DNA of 64,000 bases from Chionis minor (taxonomy: Eukaryota; Chordata; Aves; Charadriiformes; Chionididae), in NCBI GenBank assembly GCA_013398295.1, contig VZSF01007301.1, positions 496,001 through 560,000 on the forward strand. Reading direction: 5' to 3'. Made by a program: the position numbers and the translations under genes. Below, one piece after another: positions 24,201 through 36,200 of the stretch. Each line of letters begins with the position of its first letter. Within the stretch, counting starts at the first letter, position 1. The notes beneath the pieces are model-generated. The model ran no database searches. It had not been told where the DNA came from and worked only from the letters and a program-made list of their open reading frames with translations.

Positions 24201-27200
24201 AGTGGGACCTGGACAGGCTGGAGAGTTGGGCAGAGAGAAACCTCAGGAAGTTCAACAAAGGCAAGTGTAGGGTCCTGCACCTGGGGAGGTATAACCCCAT
24301 GCACCAGTACAGGTTGGGGGCTGACCTGCTGGAAAGCAGCTCTGCAGAGACAGACCTGGGAGTCCTGGTGGACAAAAGGATGACCATGAGCCAGCAGGGT
24401 CCCCTTGTGGCCAAGAAGGCCAATGGCATCCTGGGGTGTGTCAAGAGGAGTGTGGCCAGCAGGTCGAGGGAGGTCATCCTCCCCTCTACTCTGCCTTGGT
24501 GAGGCCATTTCTGGAGTACTGTGTCCAGTTCTGGGCTCCCCAGTTTAAGAAGGTCAGGGAACTGCTGGAAAGGGTACAGCGAAGGGCCACAACGATGATT
24601 AGGGGGCTGGAGCATCTTCCTTATGAGGAAAGGGTCTTGGGTCTTTTTAGTCTTGAGAAGACTAAGGGGGGAATCTCATCAATGCTTGTAAGTACTTAAT
24701 GGGAGGGGGCTGGGAGGAGGGGGCCAGTCTGTTTTCAGTGGTGCCCAGTGGTAGGACAAGAGGTAACAGGCATAAACTTGAATATAGGAAGTTCCATCTA
24801 AATATAGGAACTTCTTTACTTTGAGGGTGGCAGAACCCTGGACCAGGCTGCCCAGAGAGGTGGTGGAGTCTCCGACTCTGGAGACATTCAAAACCTGCCT
24901 GGACACCATCCTGTGCAACCTGCTGTAGATGGACCTGCTCTGGCAGGGGGGTTGGACCAGGTGATCTCCAGAGGTCCCTTCCAACCCCTAACATTCTGTG
25001 ATGCTGTGATTCTATGAAACACACGAGTCTGTAAAAGCTTCCCTGTAGCAGCACTCCGGGGTAAGAGCAATATGAAGGCATCTCTTCCTTTGACTCATCC
25101 TCCATCAGTGCTGTCAGTTTTGCTCTGTACACGTGCAGCACAACATTTTAATTTAGCAAAGAGTTTCAAAAACCTTGTAGCTGTGCACTCCTGAATAAAG
25201 CTCCCAGTTCTAAAAGGTCGATCAATATTACTAACAGTGTAAACGCAGACATTCATCTGCCACAATGACAGGTGTGTTTGCAAGATATGTATGGATATCT
25301 GGGAAGCTGAAGGATTAAATTATAAATTAGGTAGAAACAATATGGTTTAAGAGTATTATCTCAATGATACAATGTGACATGTTATGGATACAGTACATTG
25401 AATATTTAAGAAAATTCCAGAATGTAAGAGAATTTTCTATATGAACATATCATTTCTTGCTATAAAGTGAAATGTGTTTGGACATAAATGCACAAAGTGG
25501 TATGGCTAAAAAGAAGATGAGAATACTAATTTTTAAGAATTTTCTGGATTTTTGCACCTTTTCTGACCTCTTAATAATGAATATTTTTTTTGCTTTCCGC
25601 TTAGAGTTTCATTTTATCATTAAATAAGGGAAAAAGATGTTTGGGGGCAGAAAGACACAGTAAGGAAAACAATTATTCTGTGGTCATTTAGTTTGGAAAT
25701 TGTGAAGATATGTGAAATGATGTCTGGATTTACTGGCAAAAAAAGCTAATGAGCCAGTGGGACAGAAACATCAGAAATGATGTCATGCTGGATGCAAAAT
25801 TTTCTTTGCAATTTTAAGCTTCAGTGAAAGCTTTTCTGTATAATTTCATGTGCTACTACATTTTAAACTCCCCTCTACAAAGTATCAAAGACTTGAGACT
25901 ATTTTTGAGTTCAAGGAACATAAATTCTGAGCAAAACCATATCTGAACTGCAGAATTACCACTTTCAACAAGCTCTAAATAACAAACCTATCTTTAAAAA
26001 GTCCCTTCCTAGTTCATGCCACCAGTACAAAGGCTCAACAAATAGTTTTGCCCAGTCAAAAGGCAATAAAAAAAATACGGGGCATTATCTAAAACTTTTT
26101 TTACAGAAGTAGTCCCATTGGACTGAACCAGGTTGAAGTCTTTCATGGAATTTGTTTGAAAAAAATGTGATTAGATGGGATGCCGGGATAGAGAGAGAGC
26201 AGCATTTGCAACTTCACTCCGAGTCACACAACCCGCAAGCGACCGCAGTTCCCGATGCGAAAATGTCATTTAAAGCCAGTCAGTAGCAAAAAATCTGCTT
26301 TACCTCTTGAGCAGAGTGAGGAGCAGCCCTTTCCCCTTCCTGTACACTGCCCTTCTTTACGTTGTGCCTCCTCCTTCCAGACAACCCCACGCAGGTGGGC
26401 AGCGTCTCCGTAATGGTGAAAGTCCTGGACGTGAATGACAACGCGCCGGAGTTTGCAAGGTTTTATGAAACTTTTGTCTGTGAAAACGCCAAAGCAGGGC
26501 AGGTGAGAAATGCCAGTAATGCATGGGGTTGGGGGGGGGGTGCTGTCCTACATGGAGACAGCGTGCCAGAAAGGGTGAGCATTGGAAAGAGGGCTCAGCT
26601 AACCACACGGGCCATGAAGATGATCAGAGGGCTGGAGCACCTCTGCTATGAGGACAGGCTGAGAGTTGGGGCTGTTCAGCCTGGAGAAGGCTCTGGGGAG
26701 ACCTTATAGCAGCCTTCCAGTATCCAAACAGGGCCTACAAGAAAGCTGGAGAGGGACTTTTTACAAGAACATGTAGTGACGGGATGAGGGGCAATGGCTT
26801 CAAACTGGAAGAGGGCAAATTTAGATTAGATCTCAGGAAGAAATTTTTCACTCTGAGGGTGGTGAGGCACGGGAACAGGTTGCCCGGGGAAGCTGTGGAG
26901 GTCCCATTCCTGGAAGTGCTCATGGCCAGGCTGGACGGGGCTTTGAGCAACCAAATCTAGTAGGAGTGTCCTTGCCCATGGCAGGGGGGTTGGAACTAGA
27001 GGATCTTTAAGGTCCTTTCCAACCTAAACCATTCTGTGATTCTAAGATTCTGTGTTTCATCTGAACTCTCAGCAGCAGCTCTCTGTGCTGCTTTCCAAGG
27101 CAAGCACATCGCACCAGGAATAACATTGCACATAGCACCTTTTTTTGCTCCCGTAGTAGTTTCCAGAATCACTGTGCAATGCACTTCACAGCTGAATCAA

Positions 27201-30200
27201 AGCCTTCCCCTGGGCGGGCGCCAGCAGGCGAACAGCCAGCGTGTCCTGTAGCAGCAACAAAGAGAGCAGGAGTGTTATGAGAAGTGTCACAGAGTCAGCT
27301 TGGCCCGCATATGGCAGACAAGGCTTACTTTTAAAAGACCCTATTTAGGAGAGCCTTAAGGTCCCCTGGACTTAGAAGAGCTGGACATAACATACTACGT
27401 TAGCTTCAAAGGGGTGATAAAGTGGTGATATGTTCTGCTGAGAACTGGAGATGACAGAGAGTCGTAGATAGCACGCCACCTACAGCTCCAAACACTGTAA
27501 ACCAGCACCTCCAACCAAGCAGTGATGCCTCTGTTCCTCTCCCTTCCAAAACCCCCTCAAAGCCCTTGAACAAGGTCTGCCTGTGCCACAGATGGATATG
27601 AGCTTTTCCTGGCTGGAGCTGGTGCAAGCTCTACTGCTGATCACCTGTGGGGAGGTGACCTTATGCTTCACTACCCAAGGACCACAGTGGGGACTGGTAT
27701 CTCCTAATGCAAAGCTGACTAGCATCGTTCAAACACACAGGCACATCACTTACGATTTGTGAAGGAAAAATTATGCTACCAATATCGTTGTGTGTTCACT
27801 GAAGTTTCTCCCATCATGCTGTAAAGCAGAATGGAATAGCTATTCACTGCTAGGACAACTGTCCTCACAACTATCATGCACAGGATAATTTCATTCCACT
27901 AATTTACAGACATCCTTAATAATACAGGAAGAGAAATCAATACTTAGCCCTTTCCCTGGCTTTGAAGGGTGACTGGCCTAAATAATAAGCCTTCCAAGAA
28001 ATGCACTCTAATTTGGTCTGTGTCTTTCAGTGGAGAAAGCCAAATTATGTTGCCACATTTTGAAAAGTTCTGAAACCAGTTTTCACATGTTGAATAAGAC
28101 TTTACAGGTCTGTCATTTGCCTTTGAATCCAAAAATAACTTTCGAATGCAAAAATCCAGGTGGAGATTTATTCCTTGTCTAAAAAGATGTCAGAATGTTT
28201 ATTTAGACAGAGCTATAGCTCACTGTGCTTCAAGCTGTTAGACCTACTTTATTCAGCCTCTATAGGTGAGATGACAAATCTCTTTCTGGATTTAGCATTG
28301 TCTTAGTTGCTTTCCATGGTGTTATTTATTGCATATGCAAACTGTCTCCATGGTTGCATTTTCTTTCTTTTACACTGACATCTTGGGAAGAGTTTAGTTC
28401 ATTTAAAATTAAAAGGGTGATAAAATAATCAATCTGAATTTCTTTTTATACCTGTAATATTAATCTGAAAATAAGTATGGACTTTCTTACAGGCTGTCTA
28501 ATGTGCAATGTATCTTCTGAACACCCTGGGCCCTCAAAAGAAAAAAGGAATGTGCAACAGAAGATAGGGATGTGTGAGGGAAAAGTGTCTGTTATTTGAA
28601 CCAAACTAACTGTCTCCTCCTTTGTTTAAAAGTTATTTGCATGATCACAGCAAAATAAATGAAGCCTGCAAGCTTTTGAGTCTCTTCTTGATTCATCTAT
28701 TGTACCTTGGCAAGACAGTTTTAATCAAACACTTCATTTGCTTATATTTATATACATAAATATACACATGTTATCTGTTTGTTTATTTATATTATATATA
28801 TTTTGCTTCTCACCTGTTTCTGCTTTGTTCTTGTGTTCTGTAGCTGATCCAGACAGTGAGCGCCATCGACAGGGATGACCCACAGGAGGGTCAGCACTTC
28901 TACTACAGCCTGGCTCCGGAGGCAGCCAACAACCCCAACTTTACTCTAAGGGACAATCAAGGTAATCAGAGTGGACACAGACAGTTAGCTACTCTAATTT
29001 CTAATGCCCGAGTTGGACTTGAGAGGCTGTGACTTACAGTGTGTGATAAGACTGCCATTTCAAATAATACCAAGTGACACCTGCTCCTTAAAGGCAGTGA
29101 TAAAATGACATATTACTTAATACACTTGAAGGTTATATGATATTTTCTTCTCTATAAATATTCTCTAGCAATAGGCCCCTTTTTCTTCTTCGAGGAAATG
29201 GGCCAGTGTTGTGTGCAAATTCAGGTCTTGTGGTCAGGCTGCAGGCATCTCGGATTACCGGAGTGGAAATTGCATTCGTTCAAAAGGAGATGCTTAAAGG
29301 TAGGATAGCAACTGGAACTAGGAGACAAATCCGAAGGGAATTACATTGCTCTTTTTTTGTACTCTTCATGTTTTCTCCCAGGCACAGAAAGGGAAAGTTC
29401 TGATACTGTTCCAATCTTTTCCCCCGAGCACTTTTTTTTTCCTCTTTGCACATCTTCGTTTCCCTAGGAAAGGGAGGGAGGCAGGGAGGGAGGATATGCA
29501 GAGCCTCAGGGGATCACTTGGCATACTGCTAGAAGTCTGTGTGAGATGAGCTAAGTAGAAACTGAAACGCCAGTGGGAAGACTCATGGCAAAGTGCTGGC
29601 ACTTGAGTATCCTAACCAGTGGAACTTGCTTCTTTCGGGGAAGCTTTGGTAGCTTTGAAGGCCACAGGAAAGCCCCGCTGCGGCAGGCCTTCCCATCACA
29701 CCTGCTGATAGAGGATCTCCATGGGCAGACCAGCAGGTGAGGTCCACACTAGCCTTCAGCAGGAAAGAGGGATGATCTTGAGTGAAAGTCAATAGAAGGG
29801 GCCGGGTTTCAGTAAGAGTTTAGTGTGTGAATTACTACAAATCAGCAAAAAATTCCAGAATCTCCAGGGGAGAAAGGCACCTGCAGCATCCATGGCCAGT
29901 CTCCAAGCAGCTCCCACACATGCCCACTTGTCACACTTACTTCCATAAGCCCCCATCTGTGTCTCTGCAGGCACATGAAAGAGCAACATAGAGGCTAATA
30001 AAGAAGCCTTTGTCTTCACTACCCAAACATGTCTTAGAAGATGCTACTTGCAGAGTCTGGAGCACCCCCTCCACAGCAGGCTATTGCTTTTTCATCCCAA
30101 CAGCATCTTTTTCTGTGGTGTCCCTGAAGCCTCTCCACATAATTTCTTGCATTTTTATCCCTCTCTCTTTCATTGTCTCCCTCTGTTTTATTTTTTAATA

Positions 30201-33200
30201 TATATTGCCAAAATAAGAGAACAAAAAAAACACAACTATTGCTAAAACATTTGGCAAACTAGGCTCATTTCATCCTCAAGGCATTGTTCTAAAAAAAGAA
30301 ACTCACAAATTTCCCAGCATCAGATGCACTTTTTCTGTCGAAGGCCATACTTGCAATAATTTATAGTGACAGCAGTGACTGAATGGCTGTGCCTGCCTCT
30401 CTCTGTAAAATACCAGTTTTCCAGAGATATATATCACAAGAAGCTTAGGGTACTATTGGTTACAAATTTGAAATAAAAACGTTAACTATCAAACCTCTGA
30501 CTATTTGAAATATACGCATAAGGATTAATTTACTGCCTCGGCAATTTGGCGTGCAGTAGTCATTTCAGCAACAATAATTTATATTTGTATTTTCATCTAG
30601 GGACCACTAAGGACTATATAAATTATACAACTTAGTCACAGAGCGGGTAACTATACTGTATGTCACAGGGTGGCAAGACAAGAAGCACAGCCTGCCCTGC
30701 TAGTCACAGCCTGTGCACGTAAACATGAGACAGCAACGCTTCCCGGGCTATGGGAAGGTGCTATTAAGATTAGCAGTTGTGCTGATTGATTGGTCGTCCA
30801 ATATAGCAGTAAGAGAAACTGCAAGTCATGGAGCCTTCCTGGCAACAATTAAAACCTTGTGTAAAGCTCAGCATAAATTACTGAGCAACAGATAGATCAC
30901 AGTTTGCATTCTGATGAGCTGTTTTACATATTTCTTTGGCTCTTGTCATTTTAGCCTCTGAGAACTTCTTCAGTCTATTCATTCTCCACATATCTCTGGC
31001 AGACAGAGAAATCCTATTGTTCTCCATTTTATGGACAGGGATCTGGGGCAAGGAGAAATTAAGCTACTTACACGCCTGGTTCCCTTTGAGTTCAGTAAAA
31101 ACAGTGGGAGATAGACATGAAAGTATCTGCAAAGATCTGGGCCTAAAGGACTTCCCAAGGCCATACAGGATATATGTGATGAAGCAGGGAATTGAGCTGG
31201 GGTTGGTTACCAAAGCAGGAAGATGGGAAGCCATCTTCCCCCGCTTCTAAATCCAGGTGAGACTATGCTGGGAAAAAGTCAGCAAAAGAGGCTTGCTGTA
31301 AGAGTGGGATGAACAACTAAATAAGCTTACTGCGTTTCCACATTAAACTCTGAGCTGACCATCTTCTGTTGACCCTTAACTGCTGCCCTCCATCTTTGAG
31401 TACCAGGAACTGATGAAGAGAGCAGCCATTTTAAAGGGCATCAGCAACAGTGTCGTACCACTGCCGGGCCTGTCATTGGAAGCCTCTGGCAGTCCTCCCC
31501 ATTGCGTTTAAATTTGTCCTAGGAAAATTTTCAGCTATTTCTTCTTTCCCTAAACCTGTGGCCTACCTCGGGCTTTGGCAGACTGCAAAAGCAGGGAGCT
31601 GAAAATCCGCAAGAAAACCTGTGACCCCCTTCCTCAAGCCAGTGGTGTCCGTAATGCTTGCTTCCTAGTGCTGTTTCTCCCAGTCCCCGTGGGAGTTATC
31701 TCTAACTATTCATAATTATTACAATTAGTATCTAAAAACTAGCTATCATGCCCAGTTCTTGTGCAGATGCATTCAGAAAGAAACCAAGCTTTTCTTGTAA
31801 GAAGAGCAGTGGTTAGCTCTGATCTCAGGGGTTGGACCTACATGGTGGTTAATTCTCCTGACCTCTCCAGGGAAGTAAATCGCTTCCAGCAGGGCAGAAA
31901 ACTGCAGGAAAGAGATTCTCCATGGTTTGCTCTCACAACCACAGAAGACACCAGCATGCATGCTCAAGTGAAGTACAGCTTTCACCTCCTACTGATCACA
32001 CAGGTGCGGGACCCACCATGCTGCAACCTTCAGTATCTCTGCTCAGCGGTGTAGCCAAGTGCTACCACCCAGCCCCTTGCAAGCCAAAGACACTGTGTTG
32101 GAAGCCATGATGGAAAAACATTGTGCATTCTTATCATGTTTGCTTTTTTTTTTTTTTTTTTCAGTATAATGGGGCTTTCATGTCCTCACACGCCCTCCTC
32201 TCTTTGTGGCTGGGGCTTAGCAGATATCAAATTTGAATAAAATTTGTGTATTCTGGTTTCTGCCATGCTGCATCACATTTCAGCATGTCCTTCGCACTGC
32301 AGTAGCATGTCAAAACACATTGGCTTTTGATGAGTCACACAACAAGCTTTGGCACCAACTTATTGCAGTTGCAGAGTAACAGGTAGAACAATTCTTTAGG
32401 GATGGTTTGGATGCTTGCCTAGTACAAAGCTAAACAAAACAAAAGGACTGAAATGTAATGCCAAGAGTCACCAAGAGAATTTTATCACCAAGAACATTTA
32501 AGACCTAGGTGACATGGTCAGCACATCACAGCAAATATATATATATAGACACACATATATATTTTTCAATATTTGATTATAGAAACTTGGATTTGGCCTG
32601 AAAAGAAAATTATGGTTAAAAACACTTGAGATCTCTCACTAGCTGATTTTGCAGAGGTTCACTGCCTGTGACTTCTTTTACAGGCAAAGTATGACCAGCT
32701 TAGAATAATGAAGTCTTTTTCTCTCACAAAGACCAATTTTACCTAAAATGAAGGTTTGCTGTCACCTGAATAGAATCGGTGCCTTCTATTGTAAGTCAGT
32801 TTAGAGAGAGTGAGTCTTTCATCCAGGAAAGAGAAATGCAACCAAATTACTACACTGTTGAGATGACTCGGACATTTCCATGGACACAGCGTAAAGGCAG
32901 GCACTTTGCCATTTTCTGCCCTTTGGGCTGCTTTTCCTCTTGCTAAAGCAGGCCCAGTGATGAAAAGATGTGGTATTAATAGCTGGGGAGCGCATACTAG
33001 AGGAGACATAAACAGCCCAGGGGAGAGAAAGCATTTGCGTGTGCCCCAGGAGAGAGGAGGGGGAGATTTGCAGGAGGCGAGGGCTCCCATCTGCAGCGCA
33101 CCCCTTGCCCAGGAGCCATGGGAGCCAGAGTGCTGCTCTCTGCTGGGTTTTGGGACACGTTCCTGAAAATTATCTATGTCTGTCCCCACCCGCTGCACTT

Positions 33201-36200
33201 ATTAAGAGCTGAATGGCATATGAAAAGGTGGTGAAATGAGTAAACACTGACACGTAGTCAGTTTTAAGCAACTTGGGATTTCATCTTGCACCTGCTATTT
33301 TTTTCCTCAAAGCTCCAGCTCTTGGGATCACATGATTTAACAAGACACTACACTATTTCACTATATATTCACATACTGACATGTACGCACACCTCAGAAT
33401 TTTACGCTTTCAGAGTAAAATCTTGAACTGTCATTGACATGCAAGAAATAAAAGACCCTGAGATTCCTTTTAAAAACATGTCACAAATTCAAACTAATCT
33501 CATGAACTGTGGAGCCCGACATCTCAATACTTACATGCACCAGTACCGTCTGATGCCATAAGATTTGCAGCACAAAGTGTGGAACTTGGAGCATGATTTA
33601 AGTCTAGCAGGCAAGTCTAGCAAGTCTAGATTGAGTTTGCAGATATTCCATAGCTTGCTTTATATAACGCTCCTGATTTCACTCCTAAAAGCCATCAAAT
33701 CATTTCTGATGTTCAGACTACAGCAGATAATACAGCTGATTTACCTGCACACACTTTGAGTCTCTGCACTGAAGAAAATCACCCAAGATTTAAATTTTAG
33801 CAGTGAATTGTCAGGGAAATAAGGAAATGGAACAATGCCCTGTTGATATTTTGGGGTTTTTCACAGTCTGCTTGGGATCAGAAGGTTTCTTGCCATTTCC
33901 AGGCAGCATCTCCTTTATGTCAGTCCACCTGGGGACAGATGATTGACATCCTGCATTTCCAAGCATAGCAAATGTACACTGGTAACAACCTGGAGATGCA
34001 GATGGCCAGACTGTGACCCTTTTTGAACCAAGGAAACAGGAAACAAAACTAAGTAGTATAAGAAACTGCATGAAGCTCAGCTTCCGAAAATCCCACAGCA
34101 TCACTGCACAGGGTCAGGGCTTGTGGGTTTACCAAAGAGAAAAAGTACCTGTGCTCCCCATTTATTTTAGCTGGCCCAAGATTTGCAGACAGTTTGTATC
34201 AAGGGCCAATGTTCCTGCAGGTTCCTTTAGACTCCCTGGTGGCCCACATCATGTTGGAGACATTCAGCGTTGCACTTTCGAAAAGTCTCTGAGGCCAAAA
34301 AGCTTGAAAGTCATCACTGCCAAAATCATCACTGATCTCCAAAGTTTTTGCCTCAGCATTCCTGAGATGAGAATTGAGAAGAACAAATTCCTGAATCCAA
34401 TTTCTTTCTGATTAGGAAACTTGGTGCGCAGTCTGAGGAATGTGAGGGAGGGGCTAGACAGGAATTCGAATGCCACTGAGAAATTCTGACATTTTTAAAA
34501 ACATGCTGAATATGGAGGAATAAGGCCCAAAGGCAGGAATTTCCCTTGAAATGACCAACAACAACTGGCTGTTAGGTCACTGTCTTACTATTTTGTTTCA
34601 GCACCATCGTTTTGATTCAAGTTCCTACAAGAAGCAGTCACACTAAATGAAGCAGAATGGGCAACTCAAAGCAGAATAATTCTGACATGAAGCATTCTGA
34701 CATTTTTCAATGAAAAAAGTGCCAATGAAATTGCACATATTTCACTGAAAAATGTTTAGTTGCAAATTTTCAACTTGCTATCCTTCCTGCTGAACTAGGA
34801 TAGCAAGCTGTTTTGTTTTTTTTCCTTTGTCTCCTTATTGCCTCAAGCAGATGGCCATGCCACGTACCAAAAAACATAAAGAGAACCTTAACATGTCCGC
34901 AAGGGTTGTACACTAGCACCTCCAAAATGGTGACAGCACTTAAGAGTGAGGTCTAGAAAAGCTGCTGAGCATGAACAAACAGGGACTACAAGTTGCCTTC
35001 AACTGTTTGTTTCTGTCTTGCCTTCTGAAAGCTCTCTTAGCTAAATCTGAAGGCTGTGAGTTTGCTTGGGGCACTTCATGTCGTAAGGGGTAAAGGCAAT
35101 TCATAAGGTGTGTATGCCTTGCAGGTTTGAAGCTGTGCCCTGAGAAGATGCTTGAATAGGGGAGGCAGAGGCAAAACACTGGTTAATAAGAAACTGAAAA
35201 TAAACAAAGGAAAAAAGAGAGAAGACAAACGGATGTGGGTCTAGGGCTGATTTTTTTAACCTTCCTTCCCCGCTGAATATATTTGCTCTGCATATAAGCT
35301 CTTCTCTCCATTTATTTTCTACCCCTAGACAACACGGCATGGATTTTGACGCGGCGCTCTGGCTTCAGACAACATGAGCAGAACACCTTTTACCTCCCCA
35401 TCCTCATCAGCGACAACGGCCGCCCTGTGCTGAGCAGCACGGGCACGCTGACCGTGCATGTCTGCAGCTGCGATGACGACGGCACGGTGATGTCCTGCAA
35501 CGCGGAGGCCTACGTCCTCCCCGTCAGCCTGAGCAGAGGGGCGCTCATTGCGATCCTCGCCTGCATCTTTGTCCTGCTAGGTAAACGCCTTGGCTTCTTC
35601 TTGGGAGGGGACAAACCCTTCAGTTCTGGCCAGGGGGTTGCTGATGCACTGAAGTTGAAGGGCACACACATACTTAAAGGGCTAAATCAAGGACCAAACG
35701 GTGTAGTCAGCTGCATATGGCTTCGGACCCTGGGATGTAGGAATGGGGCAAAAATATGGTCTGCAAATATTTCTGCTAGATCTCCTAAGTGCTAGGGTGT
35801 CTGGTAGGGCTCTGCTTTCCCAGAAGGGGTACGCCAGGAGCAAGTACTGCGAGCTGTGGCTGGGGACAGGTTACTTTCTCATTCTCAGCTGTTTCTGACC
35901 GTACACTCTTGCAGGAACCAGGAGTGCAATTCCACCTCCTGTCTTTTGGCAGGAGATATCCCCACCTCCATCCTTTTTCCTTAAGACACTACATTTAAGT
36001 GGTGCCTGTGCTGCTATAAAGGGGCTGAGCATCTTGCATGTGTTCTGTCTCCACAAATAAACTTCATCCTTTCCTTGCCCAGGCCTTCTATGTCCTCTGT
36101 TTAGCTGTTGCTATCAAAAGAACTTCAGTTCCCTCCTTCACTCTCTTGAGTCATGAGGCATTAGTTCAAAACTCACATTCCCTGGAATTTCAGAGGACCC

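Larger units (their letters stand above)
22945..26380 (+). other. CDH20 intron 7
   Basis: 3436 bases. A possible tRNA-like SINE remnant lies at 23310-23465 and a long sense CR1 copy at 24105-25016. Sequence from 25020 to 26370 is AT-rich and shows nothing recognisable before the acceptor ctccttccag. Confidence 0.85.
26503..28843 (+). other. CDH20 intron 8
   Basis: 2341 bases. It has a G-run near 26529, a sense CR1 copy (26608-27054) and AT-rich sequence. A cluster of palindromic transcription-factor-like motifs lies at 28314-28357, about 0.5 kb before exon 9. Confidence 0.85.
28962..35328 (+). other. CDH20 intron 9
   Basis: 6367 bases. It contains a G-quadruplex-type motif (29472-29490), a likely ancient MIR-like SINE remnant in reverse orientation (31015-31235), a T-run (32145-32161) and short AT/AC dinucleotide patches (32536-32562). 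No CR1 and no coding exon are recognised. Confidence 0.85.

Noticed and set aside
24199..24615. Minus-strand ORFs over the CR1 copy
   Set aside because: Shadows of the plus-strand CR1 reverse-transcriptase frame.
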